Part shown: one piece after another, positions 10,429 to 18,709 of the stretch
Position numbering within the stretch: position 1 is the stretch's first letter
Layout of the letters: each line of letters opens with the position of its first letter
Source: Methylorubrum rhodesianum
GTDB lineage: Bacteria > Pseudomonadota > Alphaproteobacteria > Rhizobiales > Beijerinckiaceae
Assembly (NCBI RefSeq): GCF_014199985.1
Contig: NZ_JACHOS010000008.1
Coordinates: 1 to 64,000 of the forward strand
Direction: 5' to 3'
DNA length: 64,000 nt
The notes under the pieces: model-generated
What the model saw: only the letters and a program-made list of their open reading frames with translations
Told to the model about the DNA's origin: nothing
Database searches by the model: none
Position numbers and translations under genes: made by a program

Positions 10429-11334
10429 ATGATCAAGGCATTCGTCTCCCTCGTCTCCCTGGTCTGCCTCGGGCTCACCGCCCTGGGCCTGAGCGGCTGC
10501 TCGCCGCTGGCGCTATTCGACGCGCTGGGGCCGCGGGATAAGGGCGGGCGCCTCGCGGTCCGCGACGCGGCCTACGGCACGGATCCGCGCCAGCGCCTCG
10601 ACGTGTTCGTGCCGACCGTGCCGGTGGAGCGGGCCCCGGTGCTGGTGTTCTTCTACGGCGGCTCGTGGAGCAGCGGCAGCAAGGACGACTACGCTTTCAC
10701 CGCCCAGGCCTTCGCCGCACAGGGCTTCGTGACCGTGCTGCCGGACTACCGGCTCTACCCGCAATCGCGCTTCCCCGACTTTCTCAAGGACGGGGCCGCG
10801 GCCATCGCCTGGGTGCGCGACAACATCGCCGCGCAGGGGGGCGACCCGAACCGGATCGTGCTCGCCGGCCATTCGGCGGGGGCCTACAACGCGGCGATGC
10901 TCGGGCTCGACCCGGAATACCTGCGCCAGGCCGGGGTCGATCCGCGGGCGGTGCGGGCGGTGGCCGGCCTGTCGGGCCCCTACGACTTCCTGCCCTTCGA
11001 CCAGAAGACCTCGATCGAGGTGTTCGGACAGGCGCCCGATCCGGAGGCGACGCAGCCCGTCTCCTTCGCGGGCGCGCACTCGCCGCCGACCTTCCTCGCC
11101 ACCGGCGACAAGGACACGGTGGTAAAGCCCCGCAACACGGCGAGCCTCGCCGCGCGCCTGCGCACCGCCCGGGTGCCGGTGCAGGAGCGGATCTACGAGG
11201 GGCTCGACCATTCCGACACGCTGCTCGCGCTCTCCGTCAGCTTCCGCCGCAAGGCGCCGGTGCTCGCCGAGATGAGCGCCTTCCTCCACCAGCACGCGGG
11301 TGCCCGCCGGCTCACCACGCTGACGATGCATTGA
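10429..11334 (+). CDS. alpha/beta-hydrolase fold lipoprotein (carboxylesterase/BD-FAE type)
   Basis: A 301-residue protein with a hydrophobic N-terminus ending in LGLSGCSPL, a good lipobox, so it is probably outer-membrane anchored. The hydrolase core shows the oxyanion segment VFFYGGSWSSGS (about 66), the nucleophile elbow AGHSAGAYNAAM (Ser of GHSAG, about 147), an acidic residue region TGDKDTVV and the catalytic His in YEGLDHSDT. This matches the BD-FAE/esterase-lipase family that hydrolyses short-chain or feruloyl-type esters. The natural substrate is unknown. Confidence 0.85.
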   Translation: MIKAFVSLVSLVCLGLTALGLSGCSPLALFDALGPRDKGGRLAVRDAAYGTDPRQRLDVFVPTVPVERAPVLVFFYGGSWSSGSKDDYAFTAQAFAAQGFVTVLPDYRLYPQSRFPDFLKDGAAAIAWVRDNIAAQGGDPNRIVLAGHSAGAYNAAMLGLDPEYLRQAGVDPRAVRAVAGLSGPYDFLPFDQKTSIEVFGQAPDPEATQPVSFAGAHSPPTFLATGDKDTVVKPRNTASLAARLRTARVPVQERIYEGLDHSDTLLALSVSFRRKAPVLAEMSAFLHQHAGARRLTTLTMH

Positions 11335-11356
11335 GGCCCGACCCGCGCTCGCTCCA

Positions 11357-11402
11357 GCATCGTCCCGGAAGGTGGCCGCCGGCTTTCGGGAAAAGACGAT
11401 GC
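11357..11402. repeat. rhizobiales-type palindromic element between convergent genes
   Basis: A 46-bp imperfect palindrome begins AGCATCGTCCCGGAAGG and ends TTTCGGGAAAAGACGATGC. Its arms GCATCGTC/GACGATGC and CCGGAA/TTCGGG pair. It resembles the short palindrome of the form GCATxxTC...TTTTCGG...GAxxATGC that is widely dispersed in Rhizobiales genomes (family resemblance from memory). Its position between two convergent genes makes it a plausible bidirectional transcription end. Confidence 0.6.
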
Positions 11403-11427
11403 ACAAAACAAGAAACGAGCCCGTCGG

Positions 11428-11847
11428 TCAGACCGCCCGTTCCTCCGGGATCGGGCGCGGCCGCCGGTCCGGCCCGATGGCGACGAAGGTGAAGAACCCC
11501 TCCGTCACCTTCATCGTGGCCTCGCCCTCGCGCTCCCGGCGCCAGACCTCGACCTGAATGCCCATCGAGGTGCGGCCGGTCTTCACGATCCAGGCATAGA
11601 AGCTCACCTCGTCGCCGACGAAGACAGGGCGGTGGAAGGTCATCGCCTCCGCCGAGATCGTGGCGCAGCGCCCCCGTGCCCGCCGCGCGGCGACATTGCC
11701 TGCGGCCATGTCCATATGCGCCATCAGCCAGCCGCCGAAGATGTCGCCGGCCGGGTTCGTGTCGGTCGGCATCGCCACCGTTCGGATCACCGGCGGCCCG
11801 CGATCGGTGGGCTGCGCGGGCTCGGTGGAGGGCAGTTCGCTCGTCAT
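11428..11847 (-). CDS. acyl-CoA thioesterase, hotdog fold (YciA-like)
   Basis: A 139-residue single hotdog-domain protein. MPTDTNPAGDIFGGWLMAHMDMAAG contains the conserved Asn/Asp and Gly-rich helix of acyl-CoA thioesterases of the YciA/BACH group. It is followed by VFVGDEVSFYAWIVKTGRTSMGIQVEVW, the second conserved strand pair. Such enzymes hydrolyse acyl-CoAs in the cytoplasm to control CoA pools. Length and motifs agree fully with YciA. The upstream region is shared with a divergent gene. Confidence 0.9.
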   Translation of the reverse strand: MTSELPSTEPAQPTDRGPPVIRTVAMPTDTNPAGDIFGGWLMAHMDMAAGNVAARRARGRCATISAEAMTFHRPVFVGDEVSFYAWIVKTGRTSMGIQVEVWRREREGEATMKVTEGFFTFVAIGPDRRPRPIPEERAV

Positions 11848-12016
11848 CGGAAGGCTGTGTGGATCGCCGCAGATCGTGGGGTCGGCCCCGAGCGTAGCAG
11901 GTGCCGTGCCGGCCGGGCCACCGCGTCCGGTGACGGCGCGGCGGACCTGTCTCCCGCCGACCCGTGCGGCCGAACCAAGCGTCCCGGCCCGGGTCGTTCA
12001 AATGCGACGGATCGCG

Positions 12017-12031
12017 TTAACCGATTTTTAA
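12017..12031 (+). promoter_or_regulatory. CtrA-type binding site (TTAA-N7-TTAA), distal
   Basis: The sequence TTAACCGATTTTTAA is a perfect match to the alphaproteobacterial CtrA consensus TTAA-N7-TTAA(C), including the trailing C. It lies 71 bp upstream of the BTLCP gene start and 54 bp before a second perfect site. Confidence 0.6.
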
Positions 12032-12070
12032 CCCGGCGATTGCGGCCGGCGGGCGGCTGTGAGAGCTTCA

Positions 12071-12085
12071 TTAACGGAAGCTTAA
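12071..12085 (+). promoter_or_regulatory. CtrA-type binding site (TTAA-N7-TTAA), proximal
   Basis: The sequence TTAACGGAAGCTTAA is a second perfect TTAA-N7-TTAA match followed by C. It ends 16 bp before the ATG of the BTLCP gene. Two perfect copies within 70 bp are unlikely by chance at this G+C content. The proximal site would overlap the promoter or 5' leader, which suggests that binding could repress. Confidence 0.6.
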
Positions 12086-12101
12086 CTGCTCGGTCAGGGC
12101 C

Positions 12102-12776
12102 ATGCGTATCGCGTTCTCCAAGCTCTGTGTCGTTCGGCCCGCCCGCTCTTTCGCGACCCGCCTGATGGCGGGCCTCGCCCTGGCCGGGGCCTTCCTCGCG
12201 GCGCCGGCCCCGCAGGCGGCGGCGCAGCCGACCGCCGCGCTGCCGGCGATGAGCCTGTCGGCGACCACCACCGGCCCGGCCCGGCCGATCGCCGCCTGGG
12301 CCGAGTTCTGCGAGCGCTATCCGGGCGAGTGCGCGGTCGATCGCACCGAGCCGGCCAGCATCACCCTGACGCCGGCGCTGTGGCAGACGATCAACGCGGT
12401 CAACCGCCGGATCAACCGGGCGGTGGAGGCGGTGACCGATCAGGAGCACTGGCGCGCCGCCGACCGCTGGGACCTCGCCGAGGACGGCCGCGGCGATTGC
12501 GAGGATTTCCAGCTCCTCAAGCGCCGGCTGCTGGTCGAGGCCGGACTGCCGCGCCGGGCGATGCGGATGACGGTGGTGATCGACGAGAAGGGCGAGGGCC
12601 ACGCCGTTCTCACTCTCATCACCAGCCGCGGCGACCTGATCCTCGACAACAAGACCAACGCGGTGCTGCCCTGGACCCAGACCGGCTACACCTTCGTCAA
12701 GCGCGAAAGCCAGGAGGCGGTGGGCTGGATGGCGCTCGGCCGCGACGCCTCGCCGCTCACGGCGGCCAACCGCTGA
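12102..12776 (+). CDS. BTLCP-family transglutaminase-like cysteine peptidase (LapG-like)
   Basis: A 224-residue exported protein with an N-terminal signal region (about residues 16-42, ending APQAAAQP). The mature part has the bacterial transglutaminase-like catalytic triad: Cys in GRGDCEDFQLLKR (about residue 131), His in GEGHAVLTL and Asp in LILDNKTN. BTLCP proteins include LapG, a periplasmic protease that releases biofilm adhesins under c-di-GMP control; many Rhizobiales members are of unknown substrate. The two CtrA-type boxes upstream suggest cell-cycle control. No adhesin or LapD partner is adjacent. Confidence 0.85.
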   Translation: MRIAFSKLCVVRPARSFATRLMAGLALAGAFLAAPAPQAAAQPTAALPAMSLSATTTGPARPIAAWAEFCERYPGECAVDRTEPASITLTPALWQTINAVNRRINRAVEAVTDQEHWRAADRWDLAEDGRGDCEDFQLLKRRLLVEAGLPRRAMRMTVVIDEKGEGHAVLTLITSRGDLILDNKTNAVLPWTQTGYTFVKRESQEAVGWMALGRDASPLTAANR

Positions 12777-12800
12777 ACGGAACGCTTGGCGAAACTTTTC

Positions 12801-12821
12801 CCGGTCCCGAAATGGGACCGG
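12801..12821. repeat. hairpin downstream of the BTLCP gene
   Basis: A perfect 8-bp stem, CCGGTCCC / GGGACCGG, with loop GAAAT lies 25 bp after the stop codon. On the plus strand a T-run precedes the stem and does not follow it, so it is not a classical terminator. It may still end or stabilise the transcript. Confidence 0.4.
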
Positions 12822-12953
12822 ATCCGCACCTCGCGCGTTAGCAGGCTTTAACGGGCCGGCAGCCAAGGTTGACGAGAGGTTTCCGCGGGCGCGCCGTGTT
12901 CCGGAAAACCCCGTCCGTGCCTCAGGTTCGCCGTCCCAGGGTCTGCTCGTCCC

Positions 12954-13280
12954 ATGCGTCGCGTCCTCCTTGCCAGCCTTCCCGCCCTCGCCCTCCTCGC
13001 TACGGCTCCCGTGCGGGCGGAGGAGAGCCCGGAAGGCCTGCGCCATGCCGCGTGGCAGACCTGCCTCGACGAGGCGTTCGCGGAGCAGGTCCGCACCACG
13101 AGCCGGAGCTTCGCCGCGACCAAGGCGGTCACCACCTGCCGGGACCGGGAAGAGGCCTATCTCGGCGCCCTGGCCGGCTCGCCGTTCCTCGACGGCGACG
13201 ATGTCGCCCGCATCCGCCCTGCCCTCGTCGCCCGCGCCCGCGACCGGCTGATGGGCGAGCGGCGCCTCAGCGCGCTCTGA
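12954..13280 (+). CDS. small secreted protein, function unknown
   Basis: A 108-residue protein with a clear signal peptide (MRRVLLASLPALALLATAPV, cleavage near VRAEE). The helical mature region carries two cysteines, in AWQTCLDEAF and AVTTCRDREEAYL, about 33 residues apart; they could form a disulfide across a helical hairpin. No family was recognised. It is convergent with the hybrid kinase gene, 21 bp away. Confidence 0.6.
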   Translation: MRRVLLASLPALALLATAPVRAEESPEGLRHAAWQTCLDEAFAEQVRTTSRSFAATKAVTTCRDREEAYLGALAGSPFLDGDDVARIRPALVARARDRLMGERRLSAL

Positions 13281-13301
13281 CCGCTCGGCCCCTCACGCCG
13301 A

Positions 13302-14666
13302 TCACGCCAGCATGTAGGCCAGCAGCGAGCGCAGCTGCGCCGGCTTGATCGGCTTGTGGACGAGTTCGGCCCCCGTGGCCTGGGCGCGGGCGGCGATGTC
13401 GGCGCCGTGGTCGGCGGTCGTGAGGATCACCGGCGTCACCCAGCCCCGGTTGCGCCGCAGGTAATCCACCACGTCGAGGCCGCAGGCGCCGTTGTCGAGG
13501 TGGTAGTCGATCACCATCACGTCCGGCCGCGCCAGCCCGCTCCCAAGCGCGGCGACGACACCGGCAAGATCGCGAAACACCTGAACCTCGGCATCCCAGC
13601 TGCGCAGGAGCCGCTGCAGCGCCTCCGCGGTCGAGGCGTCGTTCTCGATCGCCAGCACACGGGCGCCCGTCAGCGCGGTCGCCAGCGGCGCCAGCGTCAC
13701 ACGCGCGTCCGGGCGCTGCGCGGCCAGCGGCAGGGTCAGGCTCAGGCGCGTGCCGTGGCCGGTGCGGGAATGCAGTTCGATGGCGTGGTCCAGCGTCGAG
13801 GCCATGCGCTGCACGATCGACAGGCCGAGCCCGAGGCCGACACCGCCGTCGTCGCCCTCGCGCCCGCCGCGGAAGAACTCCTCGAAGACGAGCGCCCGCT
13901 CGCTCTCGGGGATGCCGCAGCCGGTATCGACCACGTCGATTCGGCAGAGCTTGCCCCGCCGCCGTGCCGCGATCAGCACGCCGCCGCTCTCGGTGTAGCG
14001 GATCGCGTTGGAGACGAGGTTCTGCAGGATGCGCTGGAGCAGGATCCCGTCGGTCTCCACCACAAGGTCGGCGCAGCGGGTGACCAGGCGCAGCTCCTTG
14101 CGCTCGGCGAAGGGCCGGAAGCTCGCTTCGATCCCGGCGACGAGATCGGCGAGACGCACCGGCTTGACCACGGGGCGGACGATGCCGGCATCGAGCTTCG
14201 AGATGTCGATGAGCGCCTTGATCAGATCCTCGATCGTCTCCAGCCCGCGCTCCACCTGCCGGGCGACCGCTTTCGCCTCCGGTCCCGGCGCGAGGTCGGT
14301 CAGCGCCGAGAGCGAGAGGCGGGCGGCGTTGAGGGGCTGGAGCAGATCGTGGCTCGCGGCGGCGAGGAAGCGCGTCTTCGAGCGGTTGGCGGTCTCGGCC
14401 TCTTCTTTCGCCGCCTGCATCGCCTCGTTCGAGCGCTCCAGGCTGCGCATCAGCCCGGTCAGTTCCTCGGTGCGGGCGCGGACGCGGCCCTCCAGCATGA
14501 TCGCGGTCTGGAACAGCGAGTAGGCGCCGCCCTGCTGGTCCATGGTGCGCTCGACATGGGCCATCAGCGCCGCATTGATGCGCTCGAGCTTGGCCACACG
14601 ATGCGTCAGGGACTCGATGGTCTGCGGCTCGCTCTGCGGCTCCGCCCAGAGGGTCGGGCGGTTCAT
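13302..14666 (-). CDS. hybrid sensor histidine kinase with C-terminal receiver
   Basis: A 454-residue cytoplasmic protein. A coiled-coil N-terminus (about 20-120) leads to a HisKA domain with the phosphoacceptor in AAASHDLLQPLN (about residue 153). An HATPase domain follows (NLVSNAIRYTESG N-box, DTGCGIPESE and GLGLGLSIVQRM G-boxes), then a REC domain with the acceptor Asp in DVMVIDYHLDNG near residue 377. ASHDLLQPLNAAR is typical of PAS-less hybrid kinases found beside FIST sensors. The start codon overlaps the stop of the upstream FIST gene by 4 bp (ATGA), so the two are translationally coupled and FIST is its probable sensor. Confidence 0.9.
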   Translation of the reverse strand: MNRPTLWAEPQSEPQTIESLTHRVAKLERINAALMAHVERTMDQQGGAYSLFQTAIMLEGRVRARTEELTGLMRSLERSNEAMQAAKEEAETANRSKTRFLAAASHDLLQPLNAARLSLSALTDLAPGPEAKAVARQVERGLETIEDLIKALIDISKLDAGIVRPVVKPVRLADLVAGIEASFRPFAERKELRLVTRCADLVVETDGILLQRILQNLVSNAIRYTESGGVLIAARRRGKLCRIDVVDTGCGIPESERALVFEEFFRGGREGDDGGVGLGLGLSIVQRMASTLDHAIELHSRTGHGTRLSLTLPLAAQRPDARVTLAPLATALTGARVLAIENDASTAEALQRLLRSWDAEVQVFRDLAGVVAALGSGLARPDVMVIDYHLDNGACGLDVVDYLRRNRGWVTPVILTTADHGADIAARAQATGAELVHKPIKPAQLRSLLAYMLA

Positions 14667-15874
14667 CGCGCTGTCTTCGCGCCCCGACCTTCCGGCCCCT
14701 CGGCCCGGCCGATGGCGATGCCCGTGAAGGTCTGGTTGAGGTGCATCGAGCGGTACTGCTCGCCGTAGGTCTCGAAGCCGACCACGCCGTAGCGCCGGTA
14801 CAGCTCGGCGATGCGGTGATGCACCTGCCGGCTCTGGGCATCGAGACGGCGGAACACGCAGTCGAAGCCGATCACGAGGTCGAGTCCGCCGAGCGACGCG
14901 TCGAGGCTTTCCAGCTCGGCCCGGGTCGCCTCGACGATGTCGCGCGGCTGGGCCAGCGTCAGCACCACCCCCTCGCCGATGGCGCAGAAGAAGGTCAACG
15001 AGCCGTCCGGCTCCACCCGGCTGATCGAGCGGCAGTAATACTCACCGCCGATCTTCACCGCGAGCGGATAGGAGGCAAACGACATCGTCGAGAGGTTTTC
15101 CGGATCCAGCCCGACCGCCATCGCGTATTCGCGCGCCGCGGGCTCGGCGTTGAGTTCGGTGACGCGTCGCTCCTCCTCGCAGGCCGCAGTCACCACGAAC
15201 TTGCGGTTCGTCGGCTCGAAATTGTCGCTCTTGAAGATGCGGATCGGGAAATCGGTCTCGACCAGCAAGATTACCGCCGCGTCGCGGCAGAGCCGGCCCT
15301 CGTGCATCAGCACCGTGCTGCGGAAGGCGAGATCGTCGCCGGCCGAGCCGCCGATCAGCGGGATGCCGTCGAGGGCCCAGGCCGCGGCCGAGACCACGGT
15401 CTCCTCGGCATTGGCGAGCGAGTCGATCAGGGACAGGGCGAAGCGGTGGCCGCCGCCGTCCGGCCGCCCCGCATCGAGGGTCCGGCGCAAGGACCGGACG
15501 GTCGCGGCCGCCCCCTCCACGTCGAGCCGGGCGATGTCGGTGAGCAGGCCCGAGACGATGCGGAAGCCCTGCCGGGGAAAGGCGATGGCGACGAGGCCGC
15601 GATCGATCGAGCCCGCCGGGCTGATTCCGCCGGAGGTCGAGCAGCCGGTGAGCCCGACGCCGGGAAACTGCGCGGCGAGCGCCGCCGTGAGCGGCTCGGC
15701 CTCGTAGACCGGCGAGAAGAACACGATGAGGTGGCCGATCGCCGCCCGGTCGAGAGCCTCCGCCACGGCCGCGACCGCGCCCGTGGCGTCGTCCGCATCC
15801 GTCCAGGCCGTCTGGATTCCGCACAGATGCCGCCGCATCTGCGTGCCGTACGCCACCGCCTCACTCCCTCGCAC
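14663..15874 (-). CDS. FIST N- and C-domain signal-sensing protein
   Basis: A 403-residue soluble protein with a FIST_N domain (about 40-230; GVGLTGCSTSGGISP and GGSAGDDLAF are characteristic) and a FIST_C domain (about 235-380; FASYPLAVKIGGEYYCRSIS). FIST domains are predicted to bind small ligands such as amino acids. The kinase gene begins inside its last codons, so this protein is the likely input to that kinase. The start is uncertain: GTG at 15874, a GTG at 15856 after an AGGGAGTGAGG site, or ATG at 15838. Confidence 0.88.
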   Translation of the reverse strand: MRGSEAVAYGTQMRRHLCGIQTAWTDADDATGAVAAVAEALDRAAIGHLIVFFSPVYEAEPLTAALAAQFPGVGLTGCSTSGGISPAGSIDRGLVAIAFPRQGFRIVSGLLTDIARLDVEGAAATVRSLRRTLDAGRPDGGGHRFALSLIDSLANAEETVVSAAAWALDGIPLIGGSAGDDLAFRSTVLMHEGRLCRDAAVILLVETDFPIRIFKSDNFEPTNRKFVVTAACEEERRVTELNAEPAAREYAMAVGLDPENLSTMSFASYPLAVKIGGEYYCRSISRVEPDGSLTFFCAIGEGVVLTLAQPRDIVEATRAELESLDASLGGLDLVIGFDCVFRRLDAQSRQVHHRIAELYRRYGVVGFETYGEQYRSMHLNQTFTGIAIGRAEGPEGRGAKTAR

Positions 15875-15972
15875 GGGGTCTGTTCCGGCAGGCCGGCCGC
15901 CCCTGACATATTGTGCACGACTATGTGCCCGGCGAAGTGGCGTGGCAATGGGTGGGTGTTCGCGGCTGCCGA

Positions 15973-17523
15973 TCAGGCCGCGGCCGCCGGCGGCTCGCCG
16001 CGCGCCCGGTAGGACAGCGCCTCGGCCAGATGCAGCCGCCGCACTTGCGCCTCGCCGTCGAGGTCGGCCAGGGTCCGGGCGACGCGCAGGGTGCGGTGGA
16101 AGCCGCGGGCGGACAGCCGCATGGTCTCCGCCGCGTGGCGGATCAGCGCCGCACCCTCGGCGTCGGGCGCGGCGGCGGCCTCGATCACGGTGGCCGGGCA
16201 GGTGGCGTTGGTCGTGGCGGCCGGCAGGCCGAGGGCGCTGTAGCGCGCGCTCTGGAGCCCGCGGGCAGCGGCAACCCGGGCGGCGGCCTCGGCCGACCCT
16301 TCAGCGGGCAGCGGCAGGATCAGGTCGGCGGCGGTCACCGCCGCGACCTCGATGCGCAGGTCGATCCGGTCGAGCAGCGGCCCGGAGATCCGGGCGCCGT
16401 ACTGGGCGACGCAGCGCTCGTTCGGTCCCCGGCGGCAGGCGTAGCCCGGCTCCAGGGCCATGCCGCAGCGGCACGGATTCATCGCCGCCACGAGCTGGAA
16501 GCGGGCCGGATAGGTGACACGGTGGTTGGCCCGCGCGATCATGATCTCGCCGGTCTCCATCGGCTGGCGCAGGGAGTCGAGCACCTGGGGCGTGAACTCG
16601 GGCAGCTCGTCGAGGAACAGCACCCCGCCATGGGCGAGCGAGGCCTCGCCGGGCCGGGCGTTGAGGCCGCCGCCGACGAGTGCGGCCATGGAGGCGGAAT
16701 GGTGCGGCTGGCGGAACGGGCGCCGGTTCGAGAGCGCGCCGCCCTTCAACTCGCCCGCGACCGACTGGATCATCGAGACTTCGAGCAGTTCGCGCGGTCC
16801 CAGCGGCGGCAGGATCGAGGGAAGGCGGGCGGCCAGCATCGACTTGCCGGCGCCGGGCGGGCCGTTCATCAACAGGTTGTGGCCGCCCGCCGCCGCGATC
16901 TCCAGGGCGCGCTTGGCGCCCTCCTGGCCCTTGATGTCGCGCAGGTCCGGCATCGGGCCGGCGGGCGCGGCCACCGCGGGAAGCGGCCGGGCCATCACTT
17001 GGCTGCCCTTGAAGTGGTTGGCGAGCTGGATCAGCGAGCGGGGCGCGAGCACGTCCATGTCGCCCGCCGCCCAGGCCGCCTCCGGCCCGGTCGCGGCGGG
17101 ACAGATCAGGCCGAGCCCCCGGCCGTTCGCCGCCATCGCCGCGGGCAGCACGCCGGCCACCGCCGTGATCGAGCCGTCCAGCGCCAGCTCGCCGAGGACG
17201 CAGTAGCCGCCGAGTGCGTCCGCCGGGAGCGCGCCGATGGCGCCCATCACCGCGAGCGCGATCGGCAGGTCGTAGTGCGAGCCTTCCTTGGGCAGGTCGG
17301 CCGGGGCGAGGTTGCAGGTGATGCGCTTGGCCGGCAGGGCTAGACCCGATGCGATCAGCGCCGAGCGCACCCGCTCGCGCGATTCCGCCACCGCCTTGTC
17401 GGGCAGGCCGACGAGGGTGAAGGCGACCGCGCCGGGAGCGATCTGCACCTGTACGTCGACGGCGCGCGCCTCGATCCCCTCGAAGGCGACGGTGGCGACG
17501 CGCGTGACCATGGTCTCTGGCAA
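15973..17523 (-). CDS. comM: YifB/ComM-family Mg chelatase-like AAA+ ATPase
   Basis: A 516-residue protein with the YifB layout. An N-terminal Lon-protease-like domain (VDVQVQIAPGAVAFTLVGLPDKAVAESRERV region) is followed by an AAA+ core with Walker A GPPGAGKSML (about 222) and Walker B LFLDELPEF, then a C-terminal Mg-chelatase-related lid with a cysteine motif (PCRCG ... CRRGP). ComM helicases promote branch migration during natural transformation and recombination. The divergent neighbour starts 166 bp away. Family certain; the role in this host is inferred from Vibrio and Haemophilus ComM. Confidence 0.92.
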   Translation of the reverse strand: MPETMVTRVATVAFEGIEARAVDVQVQIAPGAVAFTLVGLPDKAVAESRERVRSALIASGLALPAKRITCNLAPADLPKEGSHYDLPIALAVMGAIGALPADALGGYCVLGELALDGSITAVAGVLPAAMAANGRGLGLICPAATGPEAAWAAGDMDVLAPRSLIQLANHFKGSQVMARPLPAVAAPAGPMPDLRDIKGQEGAKRALEIAAAGGHNLLMNGPPGAGKSMLAARLPSILPPLGPRELLEVSMIQSVAGELKGGALSNRRPFRQPHHSASMAALVGGGLNARPGEASLAHGGVLFLDELPEFTPQVLDSLRQPMETGEIMIARANHRVTYPARFQLVAAMNPCRCGMALEPGYACRRGPNERCVAQYGARISGPLLDRIDLRIEVAAVTAADLILPLPAEGSAEAAARVAAARGLQSARYSALGLPAATTNATCPATVIEAAAAPDAEGAALIRHAAETMRLSARGFHRTLRVARTLADLDGEAQVRRLHLAEALSYRARGEPPAAAA

Positions 17524-17689
17524 GCTCCGAACCCAGAGGTTGCAGACTAGGCGCCACTTCGCGTGCTGGCAACGACAAGCGCGGCCTTAAGGGCCGCCGG
17601 ATCCCGCACTTTGTTCATCCGGAGCAGTGACAGGAACAACCGGTGCCATAGATCGTTCGCCGGGTACCAATCTGCCCAAGGAGCCGTTC

Positions 17690-17950
17690 ATGTTCGTCCG
17701 CCCGCTCGCCGCCGCCGCGCTCGGCCTCGCCCTGCTCGCCGGCCCGGCGCTCGCCGACCAGAAGCTGCCGCCCGAGCAGCAGACGAAGGTCGAGGACATC
17801 CTGAAGAAGGAGGGCTTCACCAAGTGGAAGGAGATCGAGCTCGACGACGGCATGATCGAGGTGGACGACGCCATCGACGCCAACGGCAAGCAGTTCGATC
17901 TCAAGCTCGATCCGAAGACGATGGAGATCGTGAAGCGCAAGGCCGAGTGA
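17690..17950 (+). CDS. small secreted PepSY-domain protein
   Basis: An 86-residue protein. The ATG at 17690 follows an AAGGAGCCGTTC ribosome site and puts a standard signal peptide first (MFVRPLAAAALGLALLAGPA, cleavage after ALA). The mature 60 residues match the PepSY fold: an alpha helix (QQTKVEDILKKEGFTKWKEIELDDGMIEV) then beta strands containing DANGKQFDLKLDPKTMEIV. PepSY domains commonly act as peptidase inhibitors or bind periplasmic ligands. The exact role is unknown. Confidence 0.75.
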   Translation: MFVRPLAAAALGLALLAGPALADQKLPPEQQTKVEDILKKEGFTKWKEIELDDGMIEVDDAIDANGKQFDLKLDPKTMEIVKRKAE

Positions 17951-17957
17951 GGCCGTG

Positions 17958-17984
17958 GCTCCGGGGCACCCGTGGCCCCGGAGC
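17958..17984. terminator. hairpin between convergent genes
   Basis: A perfect 10-bp stem, GCTCCGGGGC / GCCCCGGAGC, with loop ACCCGTG lies just after the PepSY gene and reaches the stop codon of the minus-strand neighbour. It has no strong T-tract on either side, but its position suggests a bidirectional transcription end. Confidence 0.45.
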
Positions 17985-18454
17985 TACTTGACCCTGGTGA
18001 AGTACGGACCGCTCTCGGCCACGCCCTCGCCGTCCGGCCTGAGGCCCTTCCAGCGGGTCGCCAGCTTGGTTTCCTTCACCAGGGTGAACAGCGGCTGGCC
18101 CGGCTTGTAGACCGCGACACCGTACTTGTTGACCGTGCCGCCCTTGCCGTAGCGGTCGAAGGTCACCGCGAGGCCCTGTGCTTCACGGCGGGTCCGGCAG
18201 CGAATCGTCTCGTCGCTTTGGAACCCCCGCACGGTGAGGACGCAACCGTCGCGGACATCCGGGGGCAGCAGCACGAGGTCGTAGGTCACGACGATGCCCG
18301 TGCCTCCGGCCGTCCGCCCGGCGGCGTGCTCGTAGCGGTAGCGGCCCTGCCAATCCTTGGGCGCGCCCTCCTGAGCCGGCTCCTGCGCCGGGGCGGCGGT
18401 CGATGAGCCCGCGAGCAGCGCGAGGACGGCAAAACGCAGCGGGATCGTCCGCAT
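17984..18454 (-). CDS. secreted protein of unknown function
   Basis: A 156-residue protein. The ATG at 18454 is preceded by an AGGGAGGGGCC ribosome site and begins a signal peptide (MRTIPLRFAVLALLAGSSTA, cleavage near APAQEP). The mature region is beta-rich: WQGRYRYEHAAGRTAGGTGIVVTYDLVLL, GCVLTVRGFQSDETIRC, then a C-terminal TRWKGLRPDGEGVAESGPYF. Two cysteines flank the middle strand pair. This resembles the DUF5991-like family of lipocalin-sized periplasmic proteins, but I cannot confirm the family. Confidence 0.6.
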   Translation of the reverse strand: MRTIPLRFAVLALLAGSSTAAPAQEPAQEGAPKDWQGRYRYEHAAGRTAGGTGIVVTYDLVLLPPDVRDGCVLTVRGFQSDETIRCRTRREAQGLAVTFDRYGKGGTVNKYGVAVYKPGQPLFTLVKETKLATRWKGLRPDGEGVAESGPYFTRVK

Positions 18455-18558
18455 GGCCCCTCCCTTATCTTCGGAGGAAGCATGGCCGGGCGGGTGGAAC
18501 GAGGCAACCTGCTTGTGTCCCGCTTGCATCCCGCCGCGCGGGCCGTCATATACGGCGC

Positions 18559-18652
18559 GGGAGGTTGGCGAGGGACGTTTCACTCGCCAACCGGGTCAGG
18601 TCCGGAAGGAAGCAGCCCTAACGAGACCGAGCGGGTCTTTGTCCAGCCTCCC
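18559..18652 (+). ncRNA. ffs: signal recognition particle RNA (4.5S, small bacterial type)
   Basis: The segment contains the near-invariant SRP domain IV core GGTCAGGTCCGGAAGGAAGC followed by AGCCCTAA. The asymmetric and symmetric loops bind Ffh here and the GGAA tetraloop binds FtsY. The ends GGGAGGTTGG (18559-18568) and CCAGCCTCCC (18643-18652) pair to close a single long hairpin of about 94 nt. An internal TTGGCGAG/CTCGCCAA pair lies within the 5' arm. Placement immediately upstream of dnaX is common in alphaproteobacteria. Confidence 0.93.
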
Positions 18653-18709
18653 ACCTTCGCCGCCCGCGGGCCGGGCGGCCAGCCTTCCCCAAAAAGTCCG
18701 AACGGCGGC

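Noticed and set aside
18482..18709. N-terminal extension of dnaX from the ATG at 18482
   Set aside because: It would be translated through the SRP RNA gene; the ATG at 18710 gives the normal DnaX N-terminus.
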